Origin: Acetobacteraceae bacterium
GTDB lineage: Bacteria; Pseudomonadota; Alphaproteobacteria; Acetobacterales; Acetobacteraceae
Direction of reading: 5' to 3'
Assembly: GCA_947478535.1 (NCBI GenBank)
Contig: CANJXD010000049.1
Location: 1-18,499, forward strand
DNA length: 18,499 nt
Shown here: positions 7,953 through 15,463 of the stretch, piece by piece
Numbering within the stretch: the stretch's first letter is position 1
How the letters are laid out: each line of letters starts with the position of its first letter
Position numbers and translations under genes: made by a program
Notes under the pieces: model-generated
Seen by the model: only the letters and a program-made list of their open reading frames with translations
What the model was told of the DNA's origin: nothing
The model's database searches: none

Positions 7953-8924
7953 TCAATCCGGCCGGATGTTGTTGCGGCGGATCACCTCGCCCCACTTTTC
8001 CAGCTCGGCGCGCATGAAGGCGCCGAATTCCTCCGGCGTATTGCCACCGGGTACGGCGCCCTGGGCATCCAGCAGCCGCACCACTTCGGAATCCTGGAGC
8101 GAGGCGATGGCGGCGCGGCGCAATGCCGCAAGCGGGCCGGCGGGAGTGCGGGCGCTGGTGACAAGGCCGTGCCAGTTGCTGGCATCGACTGCCGGCAGGC
8201 CCACTTCCGTCATCGTCGGCACATCCGGCAGCCAGGACAGGCGCCGCGGCGTGCCGACGGCGAGCGCGCGCAGCGAACCCGCCTGGATCTGCGGCAGCAG
8301 CACCGGCAAATCCGCGAAGCCCAGCTGGACCTCGTTCCGCAGGATCGACGTCGCGAGTTGGCCGCCGCTGTTGTAGGAGATGTGGACGAGATCGATGCCG
8401 GCGGCGGCGCGCAGCTGTTCGGCCGCGAGATGCGGCATGCTGCCATTGCCGGTGGAGCCGAAGTTCAGCGAGCCTGGCCGCGCCTTCGCCCCGGCGATCA
8501 GCTCCTGCAAGGTATGGAAGGGCGAGACGGCGGGCACCACCACGGGTTCCGGCACCAGAACGCCGAGTGTGATCGGCACCAGGTCCGTCTGCGGGTTGTA
8601 CGGCGTGCCGCGCCCGAGATTGGGGGAGATGGCCAGCGCGCCGGCGCTGCCGATGCCAAAGGTGTAGCCATCCGGCGTGGCCTTGGCGACGACATCGACG
8701 CCGGTCACGCCACCGGCGCCGACGCGGTTTTCCACCACCACGGGCTGGCCGAGAATCGCCGACATTCGGGGCGCCATGATGCGGGCGACGATGTCCGAAG
8801 GCCCGCCCGCCGCGAAGGGGACGATGTAGCGGACAGCACGATTCGGGAAGACCTCCTGCGCCGCGGCGGGCAGGGCCAGCAGCGCGCCCAGGATGGCGCC
8901 GATAATGACGGGCTTCTTGGTCAT
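7953..8924 (-). CDS. Bug-family tripartite tricarboxylate transporter substrate-binding protein (TctC-like)
   Basis: Periplasmic solute receptor of the TctC/Bug family, 323 residues as expected, binding carboxylates or similar small ligands. The start is the ATG at 8924, supported by GGAGG (plus-strand 8931-8935) 6 bases upstream; the open frame extends further upstream but that part is arginine- and proline-rich and not family-like. The N-terminus is a clear Sec signal peptide (TKK, then a hydrophobic run IIGAILGALLALP, cleavage likely after AAA before QE). Typical motifs follow: VRYIVPFAAGGPSDIVAR, GQPVVVENR, GAGGVTGVDVVAKA.PDGYT, and a late GLP..DASNWHGL segment. No TctA or TctB membrane gene is nearby, as is common for Bug proteins. 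The lyase gene lies 117 bases downstream on the same strand. Confidence 0.94.
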   Translation of the reverse strand: MTKKPVIIGAILGALLALPAAAQEVFPNRAVRYIVPFAAGGPSDIVARIMAPRMSAILGQPVVVENRVGAGGVTGVDVVAKATPDGYTFGIGSAGALAISPNLGRGTPYNPQTDLVPITLGVLVPEPVVVPAVSPFHTLQELIAGAKARPGSLNFGSTGNGSMPHLAAEQLRAAAGIDLVHISYNSGGQLATSILRNEVQLGFADLPVLLPQIQAGSLRALAVGTPRRLSWLPDVPTMTEVGLPAVDASNWHGLVTSARTPAGPLAALRRAAIASLQDSEVVRLLDAQGAVPGGNTPEEFGAFMRAELEKWGEVIRRNNIRPD

Positions 8925-8930
8925 GGTTTT

Positions 8931-8935
8931 CCTCC
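8931..8935 (-). promoter_or_regulatory. Strong Shine-Dalgarno of the Bug receptor gene
   Basis: Minus-strand GGAGG, 6 bases before the ATG at 8924, decides between this start and longer in-frame options up to 9077. It begins only three bases after a stable hairpin (8939-8988). Confidence 0.7.
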
Positions 8936-8938
8936 GGT

Positions 8939-8988
8939 CGTGGCCGGCCTGGCGGGGCCGAGGCGTCTTATCCGCGCCACCGGCCACG
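8939..8988 (-). other. Long hairpin in the htpG-receptor intergenic region
   Basis: CGTGGCCGG (8939-8947) is the exact inverse complement of CCGGCCACG (8980-8988). Inside it, after a 2-base CC bulge, TGGCG (8950-8954) pairs with CGCCA (8975-8979), so about 14 pairs enclose a 20-base loop. On the minus strand it begins 15 bases after the htpG stop and ends three bases before the receptor's GGAGG. No T-run follows it, so it is either a weak terminator of htpG or an mRNA stability/segmentation element. Confidence 0.45.
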
Positions 8989-9003
8989 CCTGTCCATAGG
9001 CTG

Positions 9004-10839
9004 CTACAGTGGCTCCCCCGCCAGGGCCTGCGCCACGCGGCGGGCGAAGGCGGCGGGGTCTCGCGGGGCGTCGCCATCCTGCAGCCGCGCGATGTCGAGC
9101 AGCAGGCCGGCCTTTTCCGCGATGGTGGTATCAGTGGCGGCCCCTTCGGCCAGGCGGCGGATCAGCGCGTGGCGGGGGTTCACCTCCAGGATCGGCAGGC
9201 CGCCGCCGGCATCCCGCCCGGCGCGACGCAGCATCCGCTGCATCTGCAGATCCGGGCCGTATTCGGCGGCTGCCAGCACCACGGCGCTATCCACCAGCCG
9301 GTCCGTGACGCGCACTTCCGCCACATCCTCCTTCAGCGCCTCCTGCAACATGGGCAGCAGGCGCGTGACGTCGGCCGCCTCGCCTTCCGTGGCCGCACCC
9401 TCGATCGCGGAGAGGTCGATGCTGCCCTGGGTGATGCTGCGGATGGGCTTGTCCTCGAAGCTGTCCATCCGCTCCGGCCAGAAGGCATCGATGCTATCGG
9501 CCAGCAGCAGCACCTCCACGCCCTTGGCGCGGAAGCCTTCGAGCTGCGGGGATTTCGCGAGTGCCGCGGCGTTGTCTCCCACCAGGATGTAGATGGCGTC
9601 CTGGCCCGGCTTCATCCGCGCGACGTAGTCGGGCAGGGAGGTCCAGCCCTCCATGGCGGAGGAGCGGAAGCGCAGCAGGGGGGCGAGGTCCTTGTGGTGG
9701 TCCTGGTCCTCCCACACGCCTTCCTTCAGGACCGGGCCGAAATTCTCCCAGAACGTCGCGTAGCCTTCCGCGTCCTTCGCCTTGCCCTTGAGTTCGGACA
9801 GCACGCGGTTGGTCACGGCCTTGCGGATGCGGGCGAGGACGGGGGTGGCTTGCAACATCTCCCGCGACACGTTCAGCGGCAGGTCCTCGGTATCCACCAC
9901 GCCATGCACGAAGCGCAGCCAGGGCGGCAGCAGCGCGGCCTCCTCGGTGATGAACATGCGGCGGACATGCAGGCGGACGCGGCTTTCGCGTTCTCCCTCC
10001 ACCGCCTGGAAGGGCTTCATGCCGGGGATGAAGAGCAGGGCGGAAAAGTCGATCACCCCCTCCGCCCGCCAATGCAGCGTGGCCCAGGGCTTGTCGAAGG
10101 CGTGGGCGACGTGCCGGTAGAAATCCGCGTAGTTGTCTTCCGTCACTTCCGATTTCGGCTTGCGCCAGAGTGCCGTGCCCTCGTTCGCCGGCTCATCCGT
10201 GCCGTCGCGCGCCACGGTAATGGGGATGGTGATGTGGTCCGCCCATTTGCGGATGATCGCCCGCAAGCGCTGGGGGTCGAGGAATTCCTCGGCATCGGGC
10301 TTGATGTGCAGGACGATGTCGGTGCCGGCTTCCGCGCGCTCGGCGGGTGCCAGGGTGTAGTCCCCCTTGCCTTCGCTCGCCCAGCACCACGCCTCCTCGG
10401 ACCCGGCGCGGCGGGATGTCACCTCGACGCGGTCGGCGACCATGAAGGCGGAATAGAAGCCGACGCCGAACTGGCCGATCAGGCTCGGCTTATCCCCGCT
10501 GGGCGCATCGGCGAGGGACTTCGCGAAGGCCAGCGTGCCGGACCGCGCGATGGTGCCGAGATGCTGCACCAGATCCGCCTTGGCCATGCCGATGCCGGGG
10601 TCCGTCACCACCAGGGTTCGGGCTGCCTTGTCCGGGACGATGCGGACCTTGGCATCCGGCGGCAGGCCCAGCGCCTCATCGCTCAACGCCTCGAAGCGCC
10701 GGCGGTCGACGGCATCGGCGGCGTTGGCGACGAGTTCGCGCAGGAATATCTCGCGTTCCGAATACAAGGCGTGCACGACGAGATCGAGCAGGCGCCCCAC
10801 TTCGGCGCCGAATTCATGCCGTTCCACGGTCTCGCTCAT
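9004..10839 (-). CDS. htpG: Molecular chaperone HtpG (Hsp90)
   Basis: Cytosolic ATP-dependent dimeric Hsp90 chaperone, 611 residues, slightly shorter than E. coli HtpG. The N-terminal GHKL ATPase is intact: [14 protein letters not shown] with the catalytic Glu and the Mg-binding Asn, DPGIGM (usual form DNGIGM, so Pro replaces Asn between conserved Asp and Gly), GTIARSGT, and the lid region [17 protein letters not shown]. The middle domain has [11 protein letters not shown] with its conserved Arg, and the C-terminal domain ends with a typical [13 protein letters not shown]. The ATG at 10839 has AAAGGA about 7 bases upstream. A CTTGAA-N18-CATATC element 61-90 bases upstream of the start suggests heat-shock control. 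Its chromosomal neighbours are catabolic genes with no evident functional tie. Confidence 0.97.
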   Translation of the reverse strand: MSETVERHEFGAEVGRLLDLVVHALYSEREIFLRELVANAADAVDRRRFEALSDEALGLPPDAKVRIVPDKAARTLVVTDPGIGMAKADLVQHLGTIARSGTLAFAKSLADAPSGDKPSLIGQFGVGFYSAFMVADRVEVTSRRAGSEEAWCWASEGKGDYTLAPAERAEAGTDIVLHIKPDAEEFLDPQRLRAIIRKWADHITIPITVARDGTDEPANEGTALWRKPKSEVTEDNYADFYRHVAHAFDKPWATLHWRAEGVIDFSALLFIPGMKPFQAVEGERESRVRLHVRRMFITEEAALLPPWLRFVHGVVDTEDLPLNVSREMLQATPVLARIRKAVTNRVLSELKGKAKDAEGYATFWENFGPVLKEGVWEDQDHHKDLAPLLRFRSSAMEGWTSLPDYVARMKPGQDAIYILVGDNAAALAKSPQLEGFRAKGVEVLLLADSIDAFWPERMDSFEDKPIRSITQGSIDLSAIEGAATEGEAADVTRLLPMLQEALKEDVAEVRVTDRLVDSAVVLAAAEYGPDLQMQRMLRRAGRDAGGGLPILEVNPRHALIRRLAEGAATDTTIAEKAGLLLDIARLQDGDAPRDPAAFARRVAQALAGEPL

Positions 10840-11071
10840 GGGTCGTTCCTTTATTCCATCGCTTGGGCCGACACTCGGGCCACCAATCGGGGCGGCCGCG
10901 ATATGCGAGGGGCGGCGCGACGATTCAAGTCACCCCGGGTGTGGCGCCGGCCTCTCGCTCTTGCAAGGCTGCTGCGAAGGCCTGAAACTGCGGGCGGTTG
11001 GCTGCTTTGCCCCAGAGAGGGTGTTCCGCCACCGCGCGCCTTGTGGGCGTGGGGGAGAAGAAGGGTTCGGG
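10840..11071. other. Divergent intergenic region, htpG and second Bug receptor
   Basis: This 232-base gap holds the htpG ribosome site and candidate heat-shock promoter on its left. On the right a TTGCAA at 10961-10966 has no good -10 partner at 17 bases. The 3' part (11051-11065) is purine-rich and supplies the receptor gene's ribosome site. No conserved small gene or RNA was recognised in it. Confidence 0.5.
10900..10929 (-). promoter_or_regulatory. Candidate sigma-32 (RpoH) promoter of htpG
   Basis: On the minus strand CTTGAA (plus 10924-10929) is followed after 18 bases by CATATC (plus 10900-10905), the spacer ending in a C-rich stretch as in heat-shock promoters (the E. coli dnaK P1 promoter has CTTGAT, 17 bases, CATTTA). 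Expected transcription start is near 10893, leaving a leader of about 54 bases. The same bases also give TTGAAT-N17-CATATC, a mediocre sigma-70 promoter, so the assignment rests on the CTTGAA hexamer and on htpG being a known heat-shock gene. Confidence 0.5.
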
Positions 11072-12034
11072 ATGATGATCACCGCCACGCGCCGCGGCGC
11101 GCTTGCTTTCGGCTTGGTTTCGCTGGCGGCGCCCGCCCTCGCGCAAGGGCGCAGCGTGCGGCTCGTGGTGCCCTACCCCCCGGGCGGCACCACAGACCTC
11201 ACGGGCCGCATCCTGGCGCCGCGCGTGGCGGAGGCGATGGGGCAGAACTGGGTGCTGGAAAACCGCTCCGGCGCCAATGGCGCGGTGGGGGCGGATGCCG
11301 TGGCGCGCAGCGCGCCGGATGGCACGACGCTGCTCTATTCGAACGAGGTGCTGACCGTGCTGCCCTTCGTGCAGCGCAACGTGCCCTTCGACCTCCAGGC
11401 GGATTTCACGCCGATCGCCCGCACCGTTTCCATCCCCTATGTGATGATCGGCGGGGCGAACCTGGCACCGCCGAACCTGGCCGCGCTGCTGGAGGCGCTG
11501 CGCCGCAATCCCACGGCCTTTTCCTTCGCGGGATCGTCGCTCGGCTCGGTCGGGCAATTGGCGACGGCGGCGCTGTGGCAGAAGCTCAGCGTGGAGACGA
11601 CCTTCGTCAGCTATCGCGGCACGGGGCCAGCGATCAATGACCTCGTCTCTGGCGCTGTCAGCCTGTTCATCGCCCCGCTCGGCCCGGCCCTGCCGCTGAT
11701 CCGCGACAACCGCGCCCGCGCCTATGCCGTGACCAGCGCAAGGCGGGAAACCGTGCTGCCGGATGTGCCGACGCTGGCCGAGGCCGGCTTCGCCGACCTG
11801 GTCTATGAGGGCTGGTGCGGGCTGTGGGGCCCGCGCGGCTTGCCGGCGGACCAGGTGGCGCGGCTGAACGCGGCGTTCAACCAGGCCGGCGCGGAACAAG
11901 CGACGGTGCAGCGCATGGGCGCGGTGGGCCTGACCTCGCTCGCCGAGACGCCCGCGCGCTTCGCGGAGCTGATCGCGGCGGAGTTGCCGCGCAACCGCGC
12001 GCTGGTCGCGGCGGCGCGGATCCAGCCGGAGTAA
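11072..12034 (+). CDS. Bug-family tripartite tricarboxylate transporter substrate-binding protein (TctC-like), second copy
   Basis: Periplasmic receptor of the TctC/Bug family, 320 residues. The frame is open well upstream across the htpG region, but the ATG at 11072 is chosen because AAGGG (11061-11065) lies 6 bases before it and a signal peptide starts there: TATRRGALAFGLVSLAAPALA, cleavage probably after ALA before QG. The Arg-Arg pair ahead of the hydrophobic stretch resembles a twin-arginine signal but the full consensus is not met. Family motifs follow: VRLVVPYPPGGTTDLTGRILAPR, GQNWVLENRSGANG, VGADAVARSAPDGTT, VSYRGTGPAINDLVSG, LPDVPTLAEAG. No TctAB partners are present. It converges with the decarboxylase-like gene with only three bases between stops. 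It could supply ligand to the aromatic cluster beside it (inference). Confidence 0.94.
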   Translation: MMITATRRGALAFGLVSLAAPALAQGRSVRLVVPYPPGGTTDLTGRILAPRVAEAMGQNWVLENRSGANGAVGADAVARSAPDGTTLLYSNEVLTVLPFVQRNVPFDLQADFTPIARTVSIPYVMIGGANLAPPNLAALLEALRRNPTAFSFAGSSLGSVGQLATAALWQKLSVETTFVSYRGTGPAINDLVSGAVSLFIAPLGPALPLIRDNRARAYAVTSARRETVLPDVPTLAEAGFADLVYEGWCGLWGPRGLPADQVARLNAAFNQAGAEQATVQRMGAVGLTSLAETPARFAELIAAELPRNRALVAAARIQPE

Positions 12035-12037
12035 TCG

Positions 12038-13030
12038 CTAAATCTTATGGGCTTCCAGCGTGCTGGCGTGAAAAAGTTCTTCCGGCGCCAACACGCGGTT
12101 CGAAAGTCCCTGGGCGTGGTGGTGGCGCAGGAAATACTCGAAGACATGGCGATTCTGCGCCAGGCCGTAGCTGAAGAAATCCTCGCCCATCAACTGCCGG
12201 GCACGGCGCAGATTTTCCTCCACGAAGGGCAGCGTGACCTTGGTGGCGGAGGTGTCCGTCAGCTTGTCCAGCGCCACGCGCTTCGATTTCTCGAACGCCT
12301 TCATCACCGCCGCCGGCAACCAGGAATGCTTCTCCACGAGGGTCTTGCGGATGCCGAGGACGTGCATCACCGGGAAGATGCGCGTCTTGCGGAACCAGGT
12401 CGTCGCTTCCGCCGTCGGGTCCTCGAACAGCCAGGAAATCGCGGGGTCGCCACGTTCGAAGCAGGACGGCGCGCGGGGGCCCATCACGCCATCGAGCTCA
12501 CCGGCGGCGAGCATGCCGGAGATGGTTTTCCCGTCCGGCGCGTTCTCCACCACCGTGCCCTCGGGCAGGGTGACGGAGAGCTTCTCGATGCGGCCGGGGC
12601 TTTCATAGCCGCCGCGCACCCAGGTGATGTCCCGCTGGTGGACGCCGTATTCCTCCTCGAGGATCGCGCGCGCCCAGACATTCGCGGTCAACTGGTATTC
12701 CGGCATGCCGATGCGCTTGCCGCGCAGGTCGGCCGGCGTCCGGATGCCGCGGTCGTTCCGCACGACGATGCAGGTGTGGCGGAAGGCGCGGGAGGGGAAG
12801 ACGGGGATGGCGACATAGGGGCTGTCCCCGCGCGCGACGCGCAGGCTGTAGGACGACAGCGACAATTCGCAGATGTCGAAGGCCTCATGCCGCATGGCGC
12901 GGAAGAAGATCTCCTCGGGCTCCAGCAGCATGAATTGCGGATCGACGGAATCGATCTGCACCTCCCCCTGCACGAGCGGCATCATGCGATCATACGGCCC
13001 GATGGCGACCGAGAGTTGCAGCTTGGACAT
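12038..13030 (-). CDS. 4,5-dihydroxyphthalate decarboxylase-like protein (Pht5/OphC type)
   Basis: A 330-residue protein of the family annotated as 4,5-dihydroxyphthalate decarboxylase, built on a periplasmic-binding-protein-like fold but without a signal peptide, hence cytoplasmic. Characteristic segments: N-terminal LQLSVAIGPYDRMMPLVQG, FDICELSLSSY, the PVFPSRAFRHTCIVVR block, LRGKRIGMPEYQLTANVWARAIL, GVHQRDITWVRGG, and GELDGVMGPRAPSCF. In the Pht/Oph pathway this enzyme turns 4,5-dihydroxyphthalate into protocatechuate. The gene starts 10 bases after the Rieske oxygenase stop, and its AGGAG overlaps that stop, so the two are cotranscribed. Related proteins are widespread and often of unproven activity, so the substrate may be another ortho-dicarboxylated or hydroxylated aromatic. 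Confidence 0.85.
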   Translation of the reverse strand: MSKLQLSVAIGPYDRMMPLVQGEVQIDSVDPQFMLLEPEEIFFRAMRHEAFDICELSLSSYSLRVARGDSPYVAIPVFPSRAFRHTCIVVRNDRGIRTPADLRGKRIGMPEYQLTANVWARAILEEEYGVHQRDITWVRGGYESPGRIEKLSVTLPEGTVVENAPDGKTISGMLAAGELDGVMGPRAPSCFERGDPAISWLFEDPTAEATTWFRKTRIFPVMHVLGIRKTLVEKHSWLPAAVMKAFEKSKRVALDKLTDTSATKVTLPFVEENLRRARQLMGEDFFSYGLAQNRHVFEYFLRHHHAQGLSNRVLAPEELFHASTLEAHKI

Positions 13031-13040
13031 CCGGGCGCTC

Positions 13041-14360
13041 CTATTCCGCAGCCTGGGCGATGGGTGCGCCCTTGAACAGCCTGCGCTCCAGCTCCCCGGT
13101 GCCGAGGCTGCGCCAATCCGTGGTCTTCGGCACTACGCCTTCGAAGCTCGCGATGTCCGCCAGCGTCACATGCGGCTCGGTCCGGCCGAGCGCGGGGGCG
13201 CCCTCGGCGAAGGCGCGCGCGGCCTCGATCATCAGGCGGCGCCATTGGACGATGGCGACATCGCTGGCGCCGAGGCGCTCGCTGGTGCGGTCGGCGATCG
13301 GGCCCATGCCTTCCCACATCGCCATGTCCTGCGCCGGGATGCCCTTGATGCCGGTGAAATTGCCGAGCTTCATCAGGGTCCGATCCTGCAGATAGTCATT
13401 CGCCCGCACCCGCAGGCGTTCCCAGTTGTTGGCGGGATCGACATCGATGCCCGGCGTCAGGGTCAGGAATTTCCGCCATTCCGCCATGGAGGGCACGTCC
13501 GGCCCATCGCCCCAGGCGATGAAGTGGAACATGCAGGTGTGGTCGTTCACCGGCACCGTGACCTGCGCCACGTTGTAGCTGGCATTGGGCGGGATCAGGC
13601 TGATCAGCGGCGCGACGAAGGTGGTGATGCGGATGTAGTCATGCGTCGTGGCGTTCTGGATCGGCCGGCGGATCGCCGCGTAGCGGAAGCCGTAGGACGT
13701 CAGCTGCACCTGCAGCCGCGGCGCCTTGTCCGTCGAAGGGCGGGACCAGGTCTTCGCATTCGCGCTGGCGCGGCCGACGCGCGCCGGGACCATGTCCGAG
13801 GAATGCAGCGAGGAGGAATGCGCGCTGTCGATCTGCCCTTCCACCAGCTGCGCCCAGTTGCAGTCGATGCGCGCGGTGCCGATGGAGACACGGGTGTCCG
13901 GCGTCGGCGCGAAGGGCGGCGGCTCGAATTCGGGCATGGCGGCGCGGTCGCCCATCCAGGCCCAGACGAATCCGCCCGCTTCGGCGGTGGGATAGGCGGG
14001 ATGCTTGAACTTCGCCGCGGCGCAGGCGGCCGGCGGCTCGGAGGGCATCTCCACCACATTGCCGTCCAGGTCGATCTTCCAGCCGTGATAGAGGCAGCGC
14101 AGCCCACCTTCCTCGTTCCGGCCATAGACCAGGCTCGCCTTGCGGTGCGGGCACAATTCCCCGACCAGCCCGACCTTGCCGTCGCCATCGCGGTAGGCGA
14201 CGAGCTTCTCGCCGAGGATCTCGACGCGGATCGGCTTGCCCTCGAACTCCTCGATCTCCTCCGAGAGGCAAATCGGCAGCCAATGCTGGCGCATGAAGCG
14301 GCCCATCGGGGCATCGCCCTCGACACGGCAGAGAAGCTGGTTTTCCTCATGGGTGAGCAT
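13041..14360 (-). CDS. Rieske non-heme iron oxygenase, phthalate 4,5-dioxygenase oxygenase subunit type (Pht3/OphA2-like)
   Basis: Terminal oxygenase of a two-component aromatic-ring oxygenase, 439 residues, as in the phthalate dioxygenase/LigX-type branch. The Rieske cluster motif is Cys70-x-His72 (CPHRKASL) and Cys89-x2-His92 (CLYHGWK), 16 residues apart; most relatives have CPHRG or CPHRR, so Lys74 is a small oddity. The mononuclear-iron site is visible as Asp178-x2-His181-x4-His186 in EGQIDSAHSSSLH, with the bridging aspartate retained. The start MLTHEENQLL is the classical family N-terminus; a GGAG lies about 8 bases upstream. Electrons probably come from the reductase encoded divergently at 14495. 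The gene heads the leftward operon, followed by the decarboxylase-like gene. Both dioxygenases and O-demethylases belong to this branch. Confidence 0.92.
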   Translation of the reverse strand: MLTHEENQLLCRVEGDAPMGRFMRQHWLPICLSEEIEEFEGKPIRVEILGEKLVAYRDGDGKVGLVGELCPHRKASLVYGRNEEGGLRCLYHGWKIDLDGNVVEMPSEPPAACAAAKFKHPAYPTAEAGGFVWAWMGDRAAMPEFEPPPFAPTPDTRVSIGTARIDCNWAQLVEGQIDSAHSSSLHSSDMVPARVGRASANAKTWSRPSTDKAPRLQVQLTSYGFRYAAIRRPIQNATTHDYIRITTFVAPLISLIPPNASYNVAQVTVPVNDHTCMFHFIAWGDGPDVPSMAEWRKFLTLTPGIDVDPANNWERLRVRANDYLQDRTLMKLGNFTGIKGIPAQDMAMWEGMGPIADRTSERLGASDVAIVQWRRLMIEAARAFAEGAPALGRTEPHVTLADIASFEGVVPKTTDWRSLGTGELERRLFKGAPIAQAAE

Positions 14361-14386
14361 GGACGGTCTCCGGGCCTCGGCGAATG

Positions 14387-14400
14387 CTTAGGCCCCTAAG
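14387..14400. promoter_or_regulatory. Palindromic operator 1, CTTAG-N4-CTAAG
   Basis: CTTAGGCCCCTAAG has perfect 6-base arms (CTTAGG/CCTAAG) around a 2-base centre. It lies 27-40 bases upstream of the oxygenase ATG and overlaps a possible leftward -10 box. It shares the CTTAG-N4-CTAAG core with a second palindrome 58 bases away (centre to centre). The size and symmetry suit a MarR-family dimer, and a MarR gene is in the rightward operon; the pairing is inferred. Confidence 0.65.
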
Positions 14401-14427
14401 ATATGCGGTGATGGCAGGGTTCGTCCA
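14398..14427 (-). promoter_or_regulatory. Possible leftward promoter of the oxygenase operon
   Basis: Minus-strand TGGACG (plus 14422-14427) and TATCTT (plus 14398-14403) are 18 bases apart. The -10 box overlaps the right arm of operator 1, so a bound repressor would block it. The match to consensus is only moderate. Confidence 0.35.
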
Positions 14428-14432
14428 GGGAC

Positions 14433-14461
14433 TTGACCCTGACACTTAGGGAGCTAAGTGT
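14433..14461 (+). promoter_or_regulatory. Possible rightward promoter of the reductase operon
   Basis: TTGACC (14433-14438) is a good -35 box. The -10 region would fall at about 14454-14461, where only poor matches occur, and this lies inside operator 2 (14443-14460). A weak, repressor-occluded promoter is plausible. Confidence 0.3.
14443..14460. promoter_or_regulatory. Palindromic operator 2, CTTAG-N4-CTAAG
   Basis: CACTTAGGGAGCTAAGTG has perfect 7-base arms around a 4-base centre and contains the same CTTAG-N4-CTAAG core as operator 1. It lies 35-52 bases before the reductase ATG, immediately after a TTGACC box, so binding would cover the rightward -10 region. The two centres are 58 bases apart, between five and six helical turns. 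Confidence 0.7.
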
Positions 14462-14494
14462 TTCCGGGCGAGAGGGGCCAGGGGGTTTGCCGCG

Positions 14495-15463
14495 ATGACC
14501 GAGGATGCCGAGTTTCGCCCGCTGCGGGTCATCGCCGCGGCGGTGATCGCGGAGGGCATCCATCGATTCGACCTCGCGGACCCCGAGGGCGCGGCGCTGC
14601 CAGACTTCACCGCCGGGGCGCATCTGCGGGTGCGGGTGCCGAACGGGCTGGTGCGGCGGTATTCGCTGTGCTCCGACCCCGCGGAGACCTCCAGCTACGC
14701 CATCGCGGTGAAGCGGGAGGCCGCGGGGCAGGGCGGGTCTGTCTCGCTCTGTGATGGCGTGGCGGTGGGGGATGTGTTGCCCTGCGCGGCGCCGCGCAAT
14801 GATTTTCCGCTGAAGGGCAATCCGCCGGGGCGCGTGTTCATCGCGGGGGGCATCGGCATCACGCCGATCATGGCGATGATCCGGCAGTTGCAGGCGGAAG
14901 GCCGGCCGCCCTGGAAGCTGTACTACCTGACGCGCGGCGCGGCGCAGACGGCGTTTCGCGAGGAGCTGAGCGCGCCGGAGTTCCGCGGCAAAGTCGTCAT
15001 CCATCATGATGGCGGGGACCCCGACCAGGCGCTGGACCTCTGGCCCGTGCTCGAACAGGCGAAGGGGCGTCACCTGCATTGCTGCGGGCCGCGCGGGTTG
15101 ATGCAGGCGGTGCGGGACATGACCGGGCATTGGCCAGGCTCCGCCGTGCATTTCGAGGATTTCGGCAGTGGTGGCGGGCAGAACCGGCCTGATGACGCGC
15201 CCTTCACCGTGCGCCTCGTGCGATCCGGCCAGGCGGTTGCGGTGGCACCGGGGCAGTCGATCCTGGAGGCGTTGCGGGGCGCTGGCGTCAGCGTCTCCCA
15301 CTCCTGCGAAAGCGGCACCTGCGGGTCCTGCCGCACGGGGTTGTTGGACGGCGCGGTGGACCACCGCGACCTCGTGTTGATGGAGCATGAGAAGGCCGCG
15401 CAGATCATGGTCTGCGTCTCCCGCGCCGCGCCGGGCACGGCCGCGCTGGTGCTGGACCTCTGA
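14495..15463 (+). CDS. Phthalate dioxygenase reductase-type (PDR/VanB) FMN/2Fe-2S oxidoreductase
   Basis: Electron-transfer partner of a Rieske oxygenase, cytoplasmic, 322 residues. Domain order is FMN-binding barrel (RRYSLC, residues 54-59), NAD(H)-binding domain (GGIGITP, 118-124; CCGPRGLM, 196-203), and a C-terminal plant-type ferredoxin with Cys271, Cys276, Cys279 and Cys307 as cluster ligands (CESGTCGSC and MVCVS). It corresponds to Pht2/OphA1 and VanB. It is encoded divergently from the oxygenase at 13041 and leads the rightward operon. The ATG has AGGGGG about 9 bases upstream. Its TGA shares a base with the next ATG (TGATG), which couples it to the dehydrogenase. Confidence 0.95.
   Translation: MTEDAEFRPLRVIAAAVIAEGIHRFDLADPEGAALPDFTAGAHLRVRVPNGLVRRYSLCSDPAETSSYAIAVKREAAGQGGSVSLCDGVAVGDVLPCAAPRNDFPLKGNPPGRVFIAGGIGITPIMAMIRQLQAEGRPPWKLYYLTRGAAQTAFREELSAPEFRGKVVIHHDGGDPDQALDLWPVLEQAKGRHLHCCGPRGLMQAVRDMTGHWPGSAVHFEDFGSGGGQNRPDDAPFTVRLVRSGQAVAVAPGQSILEALRGAGVSVSHSCESGTCGSCRTGLLDGAVDHRDLVLMEHEKAAQIMVCVSRAAPGTAALVLDL

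Noticed and set aside
6975..8999. Plus-strand open frame of 674 codons opposite the lyase and receptor genes
   Set aside because: Antisense shadow; composition is Gly/Ala/Asp/Arg/His repeats and both genes beneath have signal peptide, ribosome sites and catalytic motifs.
8925..9077. Longer N-terminus for the Bug receptor (start at 9077)
   Set aside because: The extra 51 residues are Arg/Pro-rich and lie before a clear signal peptide that begins at 8924 with a strong GGAGG; the extension would also run into the htpG 3' end.
10931..10941. CACCC-C-GGGTG inverted repeat next to the htpG -35 box as an operator
   Set aside because: Arms of five GC-rich bases are expected by chance here and there is no second copy or candidate regulator.
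8893..11640. Plus-strand open frame of 915 codons crossing htpG and the second receptor gene
   Set aside because: It crosses from antisense of htpG through the intergenic region into the wrong frame of the receptor, with no recognisable domain.
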